The notes: generated by a model not told the origin, from the sequence alone. A DNA stretch of 64,000 nt from Oligoflexia bacterium (GCA_016715815.1 JADJXN010000001.1:62001-126000), one strand, 5' to 3'; counted from the first letter of the stretch, positions 40,055 through 48,138 are shown. Numbers and translations: made by a program.

Positions 40055-42040
40055 ATGAGGGGTTTTCTACTTATTATTGCAGTTCTTTTTTTAAACTCAC
40101 AAAGTTTATATGCTGAAATTTATGGTACTCCCCCAACAGTTCCTGAAAGTTTATCCCCAGGTCCAAACACTTCTGCTGAAGGTAGTGGTTCAAGATTTAT
40201 GAGCCAAGGTTGTAGCTATGGCTCAACAAGAGCGGCTGCAACTTACACCGATGATCCAATTGTAAAAGAGATTTTAAAAGATATGAGAGAAGGTCGAATT
40301 AAAAAGAAAAAATCTGAAACAGAACTCTATAGACTTGAAAAAAGCCTAGCAAAAGACAAAGAAGACCTAGCAAAACTTTTAGAAACAGAAGATGCAGAAG
40401 ATTTTGCTTTAAAAGCAAGTCAGTGTGCTGGTGATTTTATAAAATTTAAGCGAAGTAGTGCTCAAGATAAAGATCAAGAAATGTTTTCTTTATTTCAAGG
40501 GCGCGATTTTTTTGGAGCATGCGAAAACCCACAGGTGGGTAATTTCCCAGGGTGTAATGCAAGTTCAGCAAGATGTCATAAGGCATTTACTAATAGCAAA
40601 GGGCAATTTAATTTTTCCGAGCTTTGTTACGGTAGAACGCCAAATAATGCCCACAATGCTGATTGGAAAAAAGGCGAGATCCCTTCGATCTCTAATGATG
40701 CCAGAGTGGCAAAGTGTGCAAGGTTAACAAAAAATCTTACAGATAAAATGATGAAAAGAGATGTTTTGGCCAAAAAAATTGAGGACGAAGAAGCCTTAGC
40801 ACAGAGACTTGAAGAAAAAAGAGATGCTGCAAAAGAAAGATTTGAGGAAGAACAAGAAAGAATTCGTGAATCAGGTGAGGATAGAATTTCTGCAGATGGT
40901 GCAGGTGTAAGAGATTGCCCAGCTGGAGACGGTGAATGTCTTATTTTGCGCGCAAAACAAATGCGCGAGAGCCAAAATAATACAGGTAAATGGATTTTTG
41001 CTGGTGCCATGATAGACTCTTTAATTCAAGGTGCTGCTAATATCTCAATAGCAAGGGGTAATAGAAATCTTGGTTACCCCACAGGTCCCAACCCTTATGT
41101 CACACCCATGGTTGGAATGCTTCAAAGCTTTTTACTATATAACCAAATGAGCAACATGAATATGGGCTACCCATTTAATTATGGCAATGTGTACGGCGGT
41201 ACCATGGGTGGAATGGGTGCTGGTACTTGGGGTTGCTCTCCAAATATTTATGGAGCACAAGGCTCCTCTTTTGGGCCAGCGGGAAATCCGTATGGTGGTT
41301 TGTTTAATAATGGTTTTATTCCCGGTTATGGTTTTGCGGGCCCAGGATATTTTAATGGTGGTGGTGCAATGAACCCCTATGCCATGCAGTGTATGCAATC
41401 AGGTGCAAACTGCGGTGGCTTTGGCGGTATTGGTAGTATTTTAAATGGAATTTTAGGGCCCTACGGGCAAATGCAATTAGGAAATCAGGCCAATATGATG
41501 GGTTACCCTGGCAATGGTTATTTTGGTAACCCATTTACCTCTGCAATTATGGGAGGCAATCCCTATGGTGGTGGCGGTTTTGGTGGTTTTAATCCTTATG
41601 GAATGGGTGGCGCAGGCGGTGCTGGCTTTCCTTTTGGTGGCGCAGGTGGATTCGGAGGGGCAGGTTATCCTTTCGGTGGTGGAGCGGGCGGAGCTTTTGG
41701 CGCCAATGGCAACCCACAATATCAAATGCAAATGCTCAATCAACAGATGCAAGCAATGCAAACATATCAAGCCCAGCTTCAAGCACAAATGGCTCAATAT
41801 AATGACTACATTCAACGTCAAATGCAGGCCACACAACTTATGCAACAAGCCTACAGCATTATGGGTAGTGGTAGTATGAGTGGTAATTACTACGGCAACA
41901 TGAGTGGTTCATTAGGCTTTAACATGGGAGTTAATCCTATGATGGGAACTCAATATATGCCACCCACAGCCGGTTCCATGGGTTGCACAACCTTCCCATG
42001 TCCAGGCCTTGTAGGTAACCCCGGCGGGTCAAATAGATAA
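40055..42040 (+). CDS. Large secreted Gly/Asn/Met/Tyr-rich protein, unknown function
   Basis: 661 residues with a signal peptide (MRGFLLIIAVLFLNSQ, cleavage near LYA). Residues about 50-300 form a charged, Cys-containing domain (SQGCSYG, SQCAGD, ACENP, PGCNAS, ARCHKA, ELCYGR, KCARL, DCPAGDGEC) with long helices (EDEEALAQRLEEKRDAAKERFEEE). A hydrophobic stretch follows (FAGAMIDSLIQGAANISIA). Residues about 345-550 are low complexity, rich in Gly, Asn, Tyr, Met and Phe (GGFGGFNPYGMGGAGG), then a Gln/Met-rich helix (QMQMLNQQMQAMQTYQAQL) and a Gly/Met tail ending with CTTFPCPG. It lies on the opposite strand within the Tad locus. Surface matrix, adhesin or amyloid-like role is only speculation. 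Confidence 0.8.
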   Translation: MRGFLLIIAVLFLNSQSLYAEIYGTPPTVPESLSPGPNTSAEGSGSRFMSQGCSYGSTRAAATYTDDPIVKEILKDMREGRIKKKKSETELYRLEKSLAKDKEDLAKLLETEDAEDFALKASQCAGDFIKFKRSSAQDKDQEMFSLFQGRDFFGACENPQVGNFPGCNASSARCHKAFTNSKGQFNFSELCYGRTPNNAHNADWKKGEIPSISNDARVAKCARLTKNLTDKMMKRDVLAKKIEDEEALAQRLEEKRDAAKERFEEEQERIRESGEDRISADGAGVRDCPAGDGECLILRAKQMRESQNNTGKWIFAGAMIDSLIQGAANISIARGNRNLGYPTGPNPYVTPMVGMLQSFLLYNQMSNMNMGYPFNYGNVYGGTMGGMGAGTWGCSPNIYGAQGSSFGPAGNPYGGLFNNGFIPGYGFAGPGYFNGGGAMNPYAMQCMQSGANCGGFGGIGSILNGILGPYGQMQLGNQANMMGYPGNGYFGNPFTSAIMGGNPYGGGGFGGFNPYGMGGAGGAGFPFGGAGGFGGAGYPFGGGAGGAFGANGNPQYQMQMLNQQMQAMQTYQAQLQAQMAQYNDYIQRQMQATQLMQQAYSIMGSGSMSGNYYGNMSGSLGFNMGVNPMMGTQYMPPTAGSMGCTTFPCPGLVGNPGGSNR

Positions 42041-42370
42041 TTAAAACCCCACGGCCTTTTTTTTCTTTTCTCGCAGAGCCTGAGATTTTTTTTCAATTAG
42101 CTTAATTTCATTTGTTTTTTTGCATCCGCTAGGGAAGAGCAGTGTGCTTGGGTGAACTCCAAGGGCCGCGCCAATTAACTCGGCAGTTTTTTTTGTTAAT
42201 TCCATTCTGTCATTCTCAATGGCGCTTAGGTTTGGTTCTAATATACCTGTTAAGCTCTGAATTTCCTTTAAAGTTAAGTTAAAATTTTTTCGAATAGCAC
42301 GGATAAGTTTTCCTGGTGTCGGCTCTTGTGGGTCAATCTCATTTAATAAATCACCTAATTGGTTTTTCAT
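42041..42370 (-). CDS. XRE-family transcriptional regulator
   Basis: 109 residues with a HTH_3 domain at about 20-75: KLIRAIRKNFNLTLKEIQSLTG, then PNLSAIENDRMELTKKTAELIGAALGVHPSTLLF. The C-terminal tail is Lys-rich. No partner toxin gene adjoins it: the neighbours are the Gly/Met-rich protein (convergent) and the PEGA-like Tad protein upstream. A 13-bp inverted repeat 85-123 bases upstream of its start is a candidate operator. Confidence 0.85.
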   Translation of the reverse strand: MKNQLGDLLNEIDPQEPTPGKLIRAIRKNFNLTLKEIQSLTGILEPNLSAIENDRMELTKKTAELIGAALGVHPSTLLFPSGCKKTNEIKLIEKKSQALREKKKKAVGF

Positions 42371-42454
42371 TTCTCATAATTCCTATGGTAGTTATGGTTC
42401 CCAGTTATTCTAACTACTCTTTCTACAATCCACATATTAAATCCTGAATACGTA

Positions 42455-42493
42455 GACTTATAATAAATTATAAGTTATATTTTATTATAAGTC
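42455..42493. promoter_or_regulatory. 13-bp perfect inverted repeat, candidate XRE operator
   Basis: GACTTATAATAAA (42455-42467) and TTTATTATAAGTC (42481-42493) with a 13-base centre that itself contains TTATAAGTTATA, so three TTATAA-type half-sites lie in 39 bases. It is between the stop of the PEGA-like gene and the XRE gene. No T tract follows on either strand, which argues against a terminator. Confidence 0.5.
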
Positions 42494-42501
42494 AATAATA
42501 T

Positions 42502-43566
42502 TTATCTTAAACTATGCGTAGGTACAACAACGCTTGGAGCTTGGTTTTGGTTAGTAAAAATATAAATACCCACAGCACCAAGGGCTGCCCAAAACCAAGG
42601 GGATCCTATAAGGTCTGAAAAAAAACTTTTAGGCTCATCAGAATTATTTAACTGAAGCTTTAAATTATTAGCCAGGTTTGAACCGGTATCTGTATTTAAG
42701 CCGTCAGTGGCAGAGTGAACACTCCCAACAATAGGCTCCCCCTGCATGGTGAACCAAGTTAGGCCATCAAATACTCTTTGGCAGCCATCAGTCATAACAA
42801 TTAATTTAGAAAACCGAGTTATCTCTCTAGAAGGTGAGAGTTTAAACCCCTTTTTACAGCTTCCTTCAATAATGGGTTCAAGCATTGGTGTTGTTACTAC
42901 ATTTTTAGTAAAAGAATTAACAAAGAAATTTTTAACCTGCCAAAAGTACCCTTCTTTTAAAACGCTTACTTGGTATTTGCCCTCAAATAATTCAAGTTTG
43001 TCAGTCTTAAAACTTTTACCATTTAAAAAAGCCTCAGAATCTTTAGGTAAACTAAACGCCACAAAAAATTTATTTTCTAATTTTAAATTATAAAAGGCCT
43101 CTCTTACATCTTTGTTAAATACAGTAGCATCAAGGTTGGCATTTAAGTCCCAAGCTTTAGCCTTTTTTAAAAAACTTAAAGCTAAATCTTTATCCCCAAT
43201 AGCTTTGTAATACTCATAAAGTTTTAAAAAACATATTAGAGTTAGTTTTTCAATTCCGGCTACTTGTGGGTGGCTTTCTAAAATACTTAAAATCTCCTCA
43301 TAGAGAGTGGTGGCCCGTTTAAATTCCATATTTTGAGCTAATTCTTCAGCAGCTGATATTTTTTTAAATAAATTTTCTTTTAAGTCTGAGCTAATGGGCT
43401 CAAAAAGCATTTTATCTTTTAATTTTTTGGCATTAATCTTGGCAGGCAATTCTTTAAATGCATTTTCAAACTGTTTTATGTTTAAACCCGGAGTTGTAGT
43501 AACAAGAACATCGTTTCCGAAAGCGCTAATAAGTTTTAAAAAAATAAAAATGAATTTAAATGTCAT
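42502..43566 (-). CDS. Tad-locus protein with PEGA-like domain and C-terminal membrane anchor
   Basis: 354 residues with a signal-like N-terminus (FKFIFIFLKLISAF). Residues about 60-150 look like helical repeats (TPR-like: KRATTLYEEILSIL, DLALSFLKKAKAW). Around 165-215 a PEGA-like strand domain reads DSEAFLNGKSFKTDKLELFEGKYQVSV with LKEGYFWQVKNF. A predicted membrane helix lies near 320-340 (SPWFWAALGAVGIYIFTN). Overlaps the CpaB-like gene by four bases, so it belongs to the flp block. No closer function is recognised. Confidence 0.65.
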   Translation of the reverse strand: MTFKFIFIFLKLISAFGNDVLVTTTPGLNIKQFENAFKELPAKINAKKLKDKMLFEPISSDLKENLFKKISAAEELAQNMEFKRATTLYEEILSILESHPQVAGIEKLTLICFLKLYEYYKAIGDKDLALSFLKKAKAWDLNANLDATVFNKDVREAFYNLKLENKFFVAFSLPKDSEAFLNGKSFKTDKLELFEGKYQVSVLKEGYFWQVKNFFVNSFTKNVVTTPMLEPIIEGSCKKGFKLSPSREITRFSKLIVMTDGCQRVFDGLTWFTMQGEPIVGSVHSATDGLNTDTGSNLANNLKLQLNNSDEPKSFFSDLIGSPWFWAALGAVGIYIFTNQNQAPSVVVPTHSLR

Positions 43567-44048
43567 AAATTTTCCTCTGTAACATAAGTTGTAACAAGTG
43601 AACTTTTAACCTTAGGAATAAAAAACTCCAATTTAGTGTTAAGATGGCTTTTTAAAGCACCAGTTAAGTTTTTACTGGCTAAAATACTTTGAGTGCGTGT
43701 TGCAATTTTATCCGGTACAAGGGCGGCAAAGTTTGCTTCTTGCTCTTGGGGGTTAAGTTTAATAATTTTTAAATTTCTAGCTAGAATTTGGTTATTTAAA
43801 AATAAATCTATTACAGCATGTTTTACTACCATTACAGATAGTGATTTAGAGTTTTTTAAATCAACAGGAACTAGTAAATACCCTTTGGGAATAACCGCAC
43901 CAAATTCTACTTCTTCCTGTTTAGCCTGCATTGCAGGTCCATCTTTTTTAAACACCCACATCATTAAAAGTACTAAAAAACTCAATACCGTAATAACAAT
44001 TATTTTATGCTTCTCATTGCTCAAATAAGCTTTTAATTTTTCAATCAT
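43563..44048 (-). CDS. CpaB/RcpC-like pilus assembly protein (probable)
   Basis: 161 residues: cytoplasmic N-terminus, one membrane helix (about 14-33, HKIIVITVLSFLVLLMMWVF), and a periplasmic part with the SAF-like segment FGAVIPKGYLLVPVDL and VMVVKHAVIDLFLN, which recalls the RcpC/CpaB pattern of VPxGx.. then VDVhL. Shorter than usual CpaB (about 250-300). Assignment is also based on position in the flp block. Confidence 0.55.
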   Translation of the reverse strand: MIEKLKAYLSNEKHKIIVITVLSFLVLLMMWVFKKDGPAMQAKQEEVEFGAVIPKGYLLVPVDLKNSKSLSVMVVKHAVIDLFLNNQILARNLKIIKLNPQEQEANFAALVPDKIATRTQSILASKNLTGALKSHLNTKLEFFIPKVKSSLVTTYVTEENL

Positions 44049-44376
44049 ATAAAACTCCTAAATTCCCATTTATAAAAATGTATTTTCCTTCTTTTTGTAA
44101 AATTCTCTTATCTGTTTTAAGCCAGCCTTCATTTTCCATTTGCAAAATATTTTTATAAGTTCTTTTGGTTTCAAAAAAGAAAACATCATGGGAGAGTTTT
44201 AATTCAAAATCTGCATAAATAGGTTTTGAGTCTAAAAATGCACTTTGATGCTTAAACTTTTTATTAGCTAAATTTAAAACCTTTACACTTGATAAAATTA
44301 TAAAAAGCACAAGGCTTAAAACAATTGTCAGCTCTATAATGCTTTGCCCGGCGCTAACCTTAAATGCGCTTGCCAT
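44041..44376 (-). CDS. TadE/TadF-like minor pseudopilin
   Basis: 111 residues. N-terminal prepilin-like motif with G before QSIIELTIVLSLVLFIIL and Glu at +5, then a helix and a soluble part of about 80 residues (DFELKLSHDVFFFETKRTYKN). Overlaps both neighbours (44334-44376 and 44041-44048). Consistent with a minor pilin processed by a prepilin peptidase that is not encoded in the window. Confidence 0.6.
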   Translation of the reverse strand: MASAFKVSAGQSIIELTIVLSLVLFIILSSVKVLNLANKKFKHQSAFLDSKPIYADFELKLSHDVFFFETKRTYKNILQMENEGWLKTDKRILQKEGKYIFINGNLGVLYD

Positions 44377-45059
44377 TGTCCCTCCAGTTCTTTCATTTCA
44401 ATTTGTGCAAAGCTTTGCAAGCTCACGTTCTCAAAGCGCTTGTCATTTTTAAAAGAACTTAAAAATCTCTCGGTTTGCATTTGAGCTTTTATTAAAATAT
44501 TTTGCTTTTTATTAAATTCAGAGTTTAGTTTTAGTGGGGCGCCAACTTCGTTCTTAAATTCATCTTTTTTTTCTATAAAAAGTTTAAATATTTTGGGCCA
44601 CACTTCGGCTGTTACTTTTCCTTTAAAGCGTTTACTAAATAAAATTTTTGCTTCTTTTTGGCTAATGGCTGAAGAATTTTTAATGATGTTTTGTTGTTTT
44701 AAAAAAATACTTTGTTGAATTTTAATTAATTTAGTACGTAGGCGCAGAAGTGGGGGGACTTTTACAGCGCCCCCTGGAGTTGTAAGTAAAACTGAAATTA
44801 ATTTTTCCACCTCTCTACGTGTGGTTATAATAGAAGCACTAATAGGGTTAATTTTCCCTAATGCCTCAAGGGCTCGCGCTTGAATTAGTAAAATATTAAG
44901 AGCCTTATTATCTATGCTTGATTGGATTTGGTTATGGTAAAGTGCTGCAGAGCTTGATTTGTAAAGCATGGAGCTTGTAAAAATAAGTACCGGTAAAATA
45001 ATAAGTGTAGAAATAAGCGCTTGGCCTTTACTGATCACGGCTTGTCCTTTTAAATTCAC
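44334..45059 (-). CDS. Tad-locus pseudopilin-like membrane protein
   Basis: 241 residues. The N-terminus has a membrane helix after KGQALISTLIILPVLIFTSSML, a prepilin-like start but without the +5 Glu (GQALIS in place of GQSxxE), so processing is doubtful; TadG-like proteins also have such helices. The remaining 200 residues are helical with many Lys and Gln (IKIQQSIFLKQQNIIKN). It overlaps genes on both sides, as expected of a compact operon. Confidence 0.55.
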   Translation of the reverse strand: MNLKGQAVISKGQALISTLIILPVLIFTSSMLYKSSSAALYHNQIQSSIDNKALNILLIQARALEALGKINPISASIITTRREVEKLISVLLTTPGGAVKVPPLLRLRTKLIKIQQSIFLKQQNIIKNSSAISQKEAKILFSKRFKGKVTAEVWPKIFKLFIEKKDEFKNEVGAPLKLNSEFNKKQNILIKAQMQTERFLSSFKNDKRFENVSLQSFAQIEMKELEGQWQAHLRLAPGKAL

Positions 45060-45393
45060 TTGCTTGGTAGTTATAAAAAGAAGAAATGTTTTTTAACCCT
45101 AAAAAGGTGGCAGAAATTTTGGTTTGATAAGTGCCCATAAAATAAATGGAATTTAAAGAGATATCTTTAAAGTAAAAATATTTTTTTAAGTCAGACTTTG
45201 TTTTTAATTCACAAAACGTACTTGTGCCTTCCACGGCAATGCAGCGAGAATGAAATGCTGCCCATTTTGTAAGAATGTTTTTTGCCCAAAACTGAGAAGC
45301 TAGTATTAAGCCAAGAAGCAAAACAGATAGTAGAAGGCCAACACTAAGGCTTGCCTCAATACTGCTTTGGCCTTTTTTATTTAGAGCTGTCAT
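45028..45393 (-). CDS. TadE-like pseudopilin
   Basis: 121 residues from the ATG at 45393. Prepilin-like N-terminus MTALNKKGQSSIEASLSVGL with G before QSSIE and Glu at +5, followed by a membrane helix (LLLSVLLLGLILASQFW). The soluble part has two cysteines (SRCIAVEG, TFCELK). The upstream part of the open frame overlaps flp out of frame and is not needed. Confidence 0.7.
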   Translation of the reverse strand: MTALNKKGQSSIEASLSVGLLLSVLLLGLILASQFWAKNILTKWAAFHSRCIAVEGTSTFCELKTKSDLKKYFYFKDISLNSIYFMGTYQTKISATFLGLKNISSFYNYQASEFKRTSRDQ

Positions 45394-45619
45394 CAGGGGA
45401 TTCCTTAAAAAAGTTATGCAGCTCACGCTTTTTAAAAAAATCTGCTTTAACTTCGGCGGGTTGAATGTTGGTTTCTTTTCCTTGAAGAGCATTTGTGATG
45501 TTGGCAAACCTAACTTGAACAGTTTCACCTAAGGAGCGGATAATAAAAATACTACCCACAGCGACAAGTGAGACAATAATTAAATATTCTACTAAGCTTT
45601 GTCCTTTTTCATTTGGCAT
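45377..45619 (-). CDS. flp: Flp-type major pilin
   Basis: 80 residues. N-terminal NEKGQSLVEYLIIVSLVAVGSIFIIRSLG is the Flp motif: cleavage after G, Glu at +5, Tyr at +6 and a single hydrophobic helix. The C-terminal half is charged and soluble (PAEVKADFFKKRELHNFFKE) and longer than in the shortest Flp pilins. First gene of the flp block, with GAGGTG as Shine-Dalgarno. Confidence 0.85.
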   Translation of the reverse strand: MPNEKGQSLVEYLIIVSLVAVGSIFIIRSLGETVQVRFANITNALQGKETNIQPAEVKADFFKKRELHNFFKESPDDSSK

Positions 45620-45642
45620 AAAGCACCTCTTTTAAAAGGTGT

Positions 45643-45720
45643 TATGCAAAAATTAAAACAGGCTCAAATAGGAATAGGTGGAATTTAGTGTCCGACGTCC
45701 GAAAAGTATCCGCTCACACG
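45643..45720 (-). promoter_or_regulatory. Promoter region of the flp block
   Basis: Minus strand AGCCT..TTTTGCATA block at 45643-45664 aligned to the secretin promoter region, with TTGCA about 26 bases before the ATG. Further upstream the plus strand reads GTCCGACGTCCGAAAAGTATCCG and ends near TCCGCTCACACGGA (45690-45720), a cluster of TCCG/CGGA repeats like the one before the secretin gene. Confidence 0.45.
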
Positions 45721-45779
45721 GACTGCCACTTGGCTGTGCAGAGAATTGCACTTCTACAGATGTATTTGGATTAAATGCT

Positions 45780-46178
45780 TTATTTGCGCTTTTTTGATTT
45801 AATTTTTGCTTTTGCAGCTGGTTTTGCTTTTTGGGTTACCTTTTTTAAAACTTTTTTTGCAGCAACCTTAGCTGGTTGTACTGCCTTGACAGGTGCAACT
45901 GCTACTGGAATTGCAGCGGCAGTAGAAATGGCAGCTAATTGGTTTTTAGCTTTTGCAGCAAGCCTTGTGGCAGCTTTTACTGCTGCTTTTTCTGCTTTTC
46001 TTTTAGCAATAATTCTTTCAATTATTTCAAGGGCTTCTTTTCTTAGGTCGTTATCATGAACAAAACGGTAAAAGCTTTCAACTTCAATAGAGGATCTAAA
46101 CTTTTTAGGGTTAGCAAGTGTTTCACTTTGCACAAAATCAATACTGGATCCATCTTTTGAGATTTTAACTTTTTCCAT
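45780..46178 (-). CDS. Small protein with Lys/Ala-rich histone H1-like tail
   Basis: 132 residues. Residues 1-60 look like a compact domain (ISKDGSSIDFVQSETL, ESFYRFVHDNDLRKEALEIIERI). From about 60 on the chain is Ala/Lys rich (AVKAATRLAAKAKNQLAA) and ends in a strongly basic, repetitive tail (KKVTQKAKPAAKAKIKSKKRK) like H1-type nucleoid proteins. DNA or RNA binding is inferred from the charge. Shine-Dalgarno AGGAGG. Its leader carries the structured element shared with the HNH gene. Confidence 0.75.
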   Translation of the reverse strand: MEKVKISKDGSSIDFVQSETLANPKKFRSSIEVESFYRFVHDNDLRKEALEIIERIIAKRKAEKAAVKAATRLAAKAKNQLAAISTAAAIPVAVAPVKAVQPAKVAAKKVLKKVTQKAKPAAKAKIKSKKRK

Positions 46179-46193
46179 TTAATATTCCTCCTG

Positions 46194-46229
46194 TTTGTCT
46201 AGCCCGCGGCTTAAGCCGCTAGGCTTTTC
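46194..46229 (-). promoter_or_regulatory. Structured 5' leader element, copy 2 (Lys/Ala-rich gene)
   Basis: Minus strand: GAAAAGCCTA, then GCGGC-TTAA-GCCGC, then GGGCTAGACAAA directly before AGGAGG. The 14-bp palindrome GCGGCTTAAGCCGC is the inner stem, and GCCT/GGGC the basal stem with one bulged A. See copy 1 at 15008-15046 for the shared 17-base block. Confidence 0.5.
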
Positions 46230-46401
46230 CCGTGAGAATAAAAGCTAATATAAACAAATGGTTAACTATCCTCAAGTAGTAAAACGCGCTAAGTACAAAC
46301 TTTCATGTGCGACAAAAAAATAAACCCATTAAGCTTGTTGCAACTAATGCTTTCATAAGTTATTGAAATATATAAGTAAACATTAAATTTAAGGGGCAAA
46401 A

Positions 46402-47259
46402 ATGCTTTTAATTGACGGCCGAAAAGTGGCACAAAAGATTAAAGAAAAAGTAGCAACAGATGTGACCCGTTTTAAAGCTAAATATAAAAAAGCCCCCGCA
46501 TTGGCCGTTATTAACGTAGGCGATGACCCAGCCTCAGCTATTTACCTTCGTAATAAAGAAAAATCATGTGCAGATGTTGGTATTACCTCCATGCGCTTTA
46601 AGCTTGATAAAGAAAAAAGCCAAGAAGAGCTAGATGCCCTTATTAATAAACTTAATACCGATACCGACGTGCATGGTATTTTAGTTCAGCTCCCTATGCC
46701 TAAGCATTTTAGTGTAGAAAAAGTTTTAACAACTCTAAACCCGCTAAAAGATGCCGACGGTTTTCACCCAGAAAACTTAGGTCTTCTTCTTTCAGGGCGC
46801 CCTAGAGTTAAACCTTGTACCCCTTATGGCATTATGAAAATGTTTGAGCATTATGATATCAGTTTAAAAGGTAAAAAGGTTTGTGTTGTGGGCCGCTCTA
46901 ACATTGTTGGAAAGCCCATGGGCATTTTAGCTCTCAATGCTGATGCCACAGTAACTTTTTGCCATTCAAAAACGGATGACTTAAAAGCTCACACAAAAGC
47001 GGCAGACATAGTTGTTGCCGCCATTGGAAAACCTGAGTTTTTTGATTCTACTTATTTTACCAAAAACTCAGTGGTTATTGATGTGGGCATGCATCACATA
47101 AATGGTAAAACATGTGGGGATGTGAATTTTTCTGAATGCCAAAATAAAGTTCAAGCGTTATCACCTGTGCCAGGTGGGGTGGGGCAAATGACAGTAGCCA
47201 TGCTTTTACAAAACACGCTGGAGCTGGCCTTTTTACAAGAAGAACACAAACTCATATGA
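46402..47259 (+). CDS. folD: Methylenetetrahydrofolate dehydrogenase / cyclohydrolase
   Basis: Bifunctional NADP-dependent enzyme interconverting 5,10-methylene-, methenyl- and 10-formyl-THF. 285 residues with the YLRNKEKSC region (catalytic Lys), VQLPMPKHF, KDADGFHPENLG, CTPYGIMKM, the nucleotide-binding GRSNIVGKPMG and the C-terminal PVPGGVGQMTVAML. AAGGGG precedes the ATG. First gene of the one-carbon operon; overlaps the next by four bases. Confidence 0.95.
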   Translation: MLLIDGRKVAQKIKEKVATDVTRFKAKYKKAPALAVINVGDDPASAIYLRNKEKSCADVGITSMRFKLDKEKSQEELDALINKLNTDTDVHGILVQLPMPKHFSVEKVLTTLNPLKDADGFHPENLGLLLSGRPRVKPCTPYGIMKMFEHYDISLKGKKVCVVGRSNIVGKPMGILALNADATVTFCHSKTDDLKAHTKAADIVVAAIGKPEFFDSTYFTKNSVVIDVGMHHINGKTCGDVNFSECQNKVQALSPVPGGVGQMTVAMLLQNTLELAFLQEEHKLI

Positions 47260-48134
47260 GTGTATTAAAAACTACTCTTGAGGCAGGTAAAAAAGTTATC
47301 ACTGCTGAGGTGACTCCACCTCACGGAACAGATATAAAGCATTTTTTAGACACTGCTAAAATTTTAAAAAGCCATGTGCACGCTTTAAACGTAACAGATA
47401 ACCAAAGAGCATTGATGCGAATGTCAGGCCTTGCCTGTTGTGCGCGCCTTGTACAAGAAGGTATTGAGCCGGTATTTCAGCTTACTTGCCGTGATAGAAA
47501 TATTTTAGCTATACAATCTGATCTTTTAGGGGCGCAAGCTTTAGGAATAAAAAATATTTTAGCTCTCACAGGGGATCCTGTTTCAGCAGGGGATACACCT
47601 GATGCTAAAGGAGTGTTTCAGGTTGAAGCAGTGGGGCTTTTAAATTTAATTAATAAGCTTAACTCTGGGTTTGATTTAAACAACAAAGAATTAACTGGAA
47701 AATTAGAGCTTTTCCCAGGGGCAGCAGTAAACCCCGGTGGGAGAAGTTATGAGCCCCAATTAAAGCGCATGGAAAAAAAGATGAAGGCTGGGGCAAAGTT
47801 TTTTCAAACTCAAATTGTGTTTGACCGCCTTCAGATGGAAAATTTTATGAAGGCTGCGCGCCCCACGGGAGCTAAAATTATTGCAGGCATTCTCCTTGTG
47901 CGCTCTTTAAAAACGGCCCGCTTTTTACATGACAAAGTCCCAGGAATTTTTGTTACCGATGAGCTTTTTAAACACCTTGAAGAGGCAAAAGACCAAGAGC
48001 AAGCAGGCCTTGAGTATACGGCAAAGCTAGCAAAGGAATATTTTGATATGTGTGATGGCGTGCATTTAATTGCAATTAAAGCAGAAGAGAAACTGATTGA
48101 TGTTTTAAAGCTTTCTCAAATTAAGAAAGGTTAA
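47256..48134 (+). CDS. metF: Methylenetetrahydrofolate reductase family protein
   Basis: 292-residue TIM-barrel flavoprotein family member. ITAEVTPPHGTDIKHF (Glu of the active site), HALNVTDNQRALMRMS, FQLTCRDRNILAIQSDLLGA, NILALTGDPVSAGDTPD and AGAKFFQTQIVFD are the MTHFR pattern. It probably makes 5-methyl-THF for methionine synthesis. Some relatives in acetogens and others use ferredoxin; here no partner subunit adjoins. In operon with folD and gcvTHP. Confidence 0.88.
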   Translation: MSVLKTTLEAGKKVITAEVTPPHGTDIKHFLDTAKILKSHVHALNVTDNQRALMRMSGLACCARLVQEGIEPVFQLTCRDRNILAIQSDLLGAQALGIKNILALTGDPVSAGDTPDAKGVFQVEAVGLLNLINKLNSGFDLNNKELTGKLELFPGAAVNPGGRSYEPQLKRMEKKMKAGAKFFQTQIVFDRLQMENFMKAARPTGAKIIAGILLVRSLKTARFLHDKVPGIFVTDELFKHLEEAKDQEQAGLEYTAKLAKEYFDMCDGVHLIAIKAEEKLIDVLKLSQIKKG

Positions 48135-48138
48135 AAAA

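Noticed and set aside
41135..41848. Several long frames antisense or out of frame to the Gly/Met-rich protein gene
   Set aside because: Low-complexity Gly codons keep other frames open; the frames lack Shine-Dalgarno motifs and have odd composition (His/Thr rich).
42041..42370. XRE gene as the antitoxin half of a toxin-antitoxin pair
   Set aside because: No small toxin-like gene adjoins on either side in the same direction.
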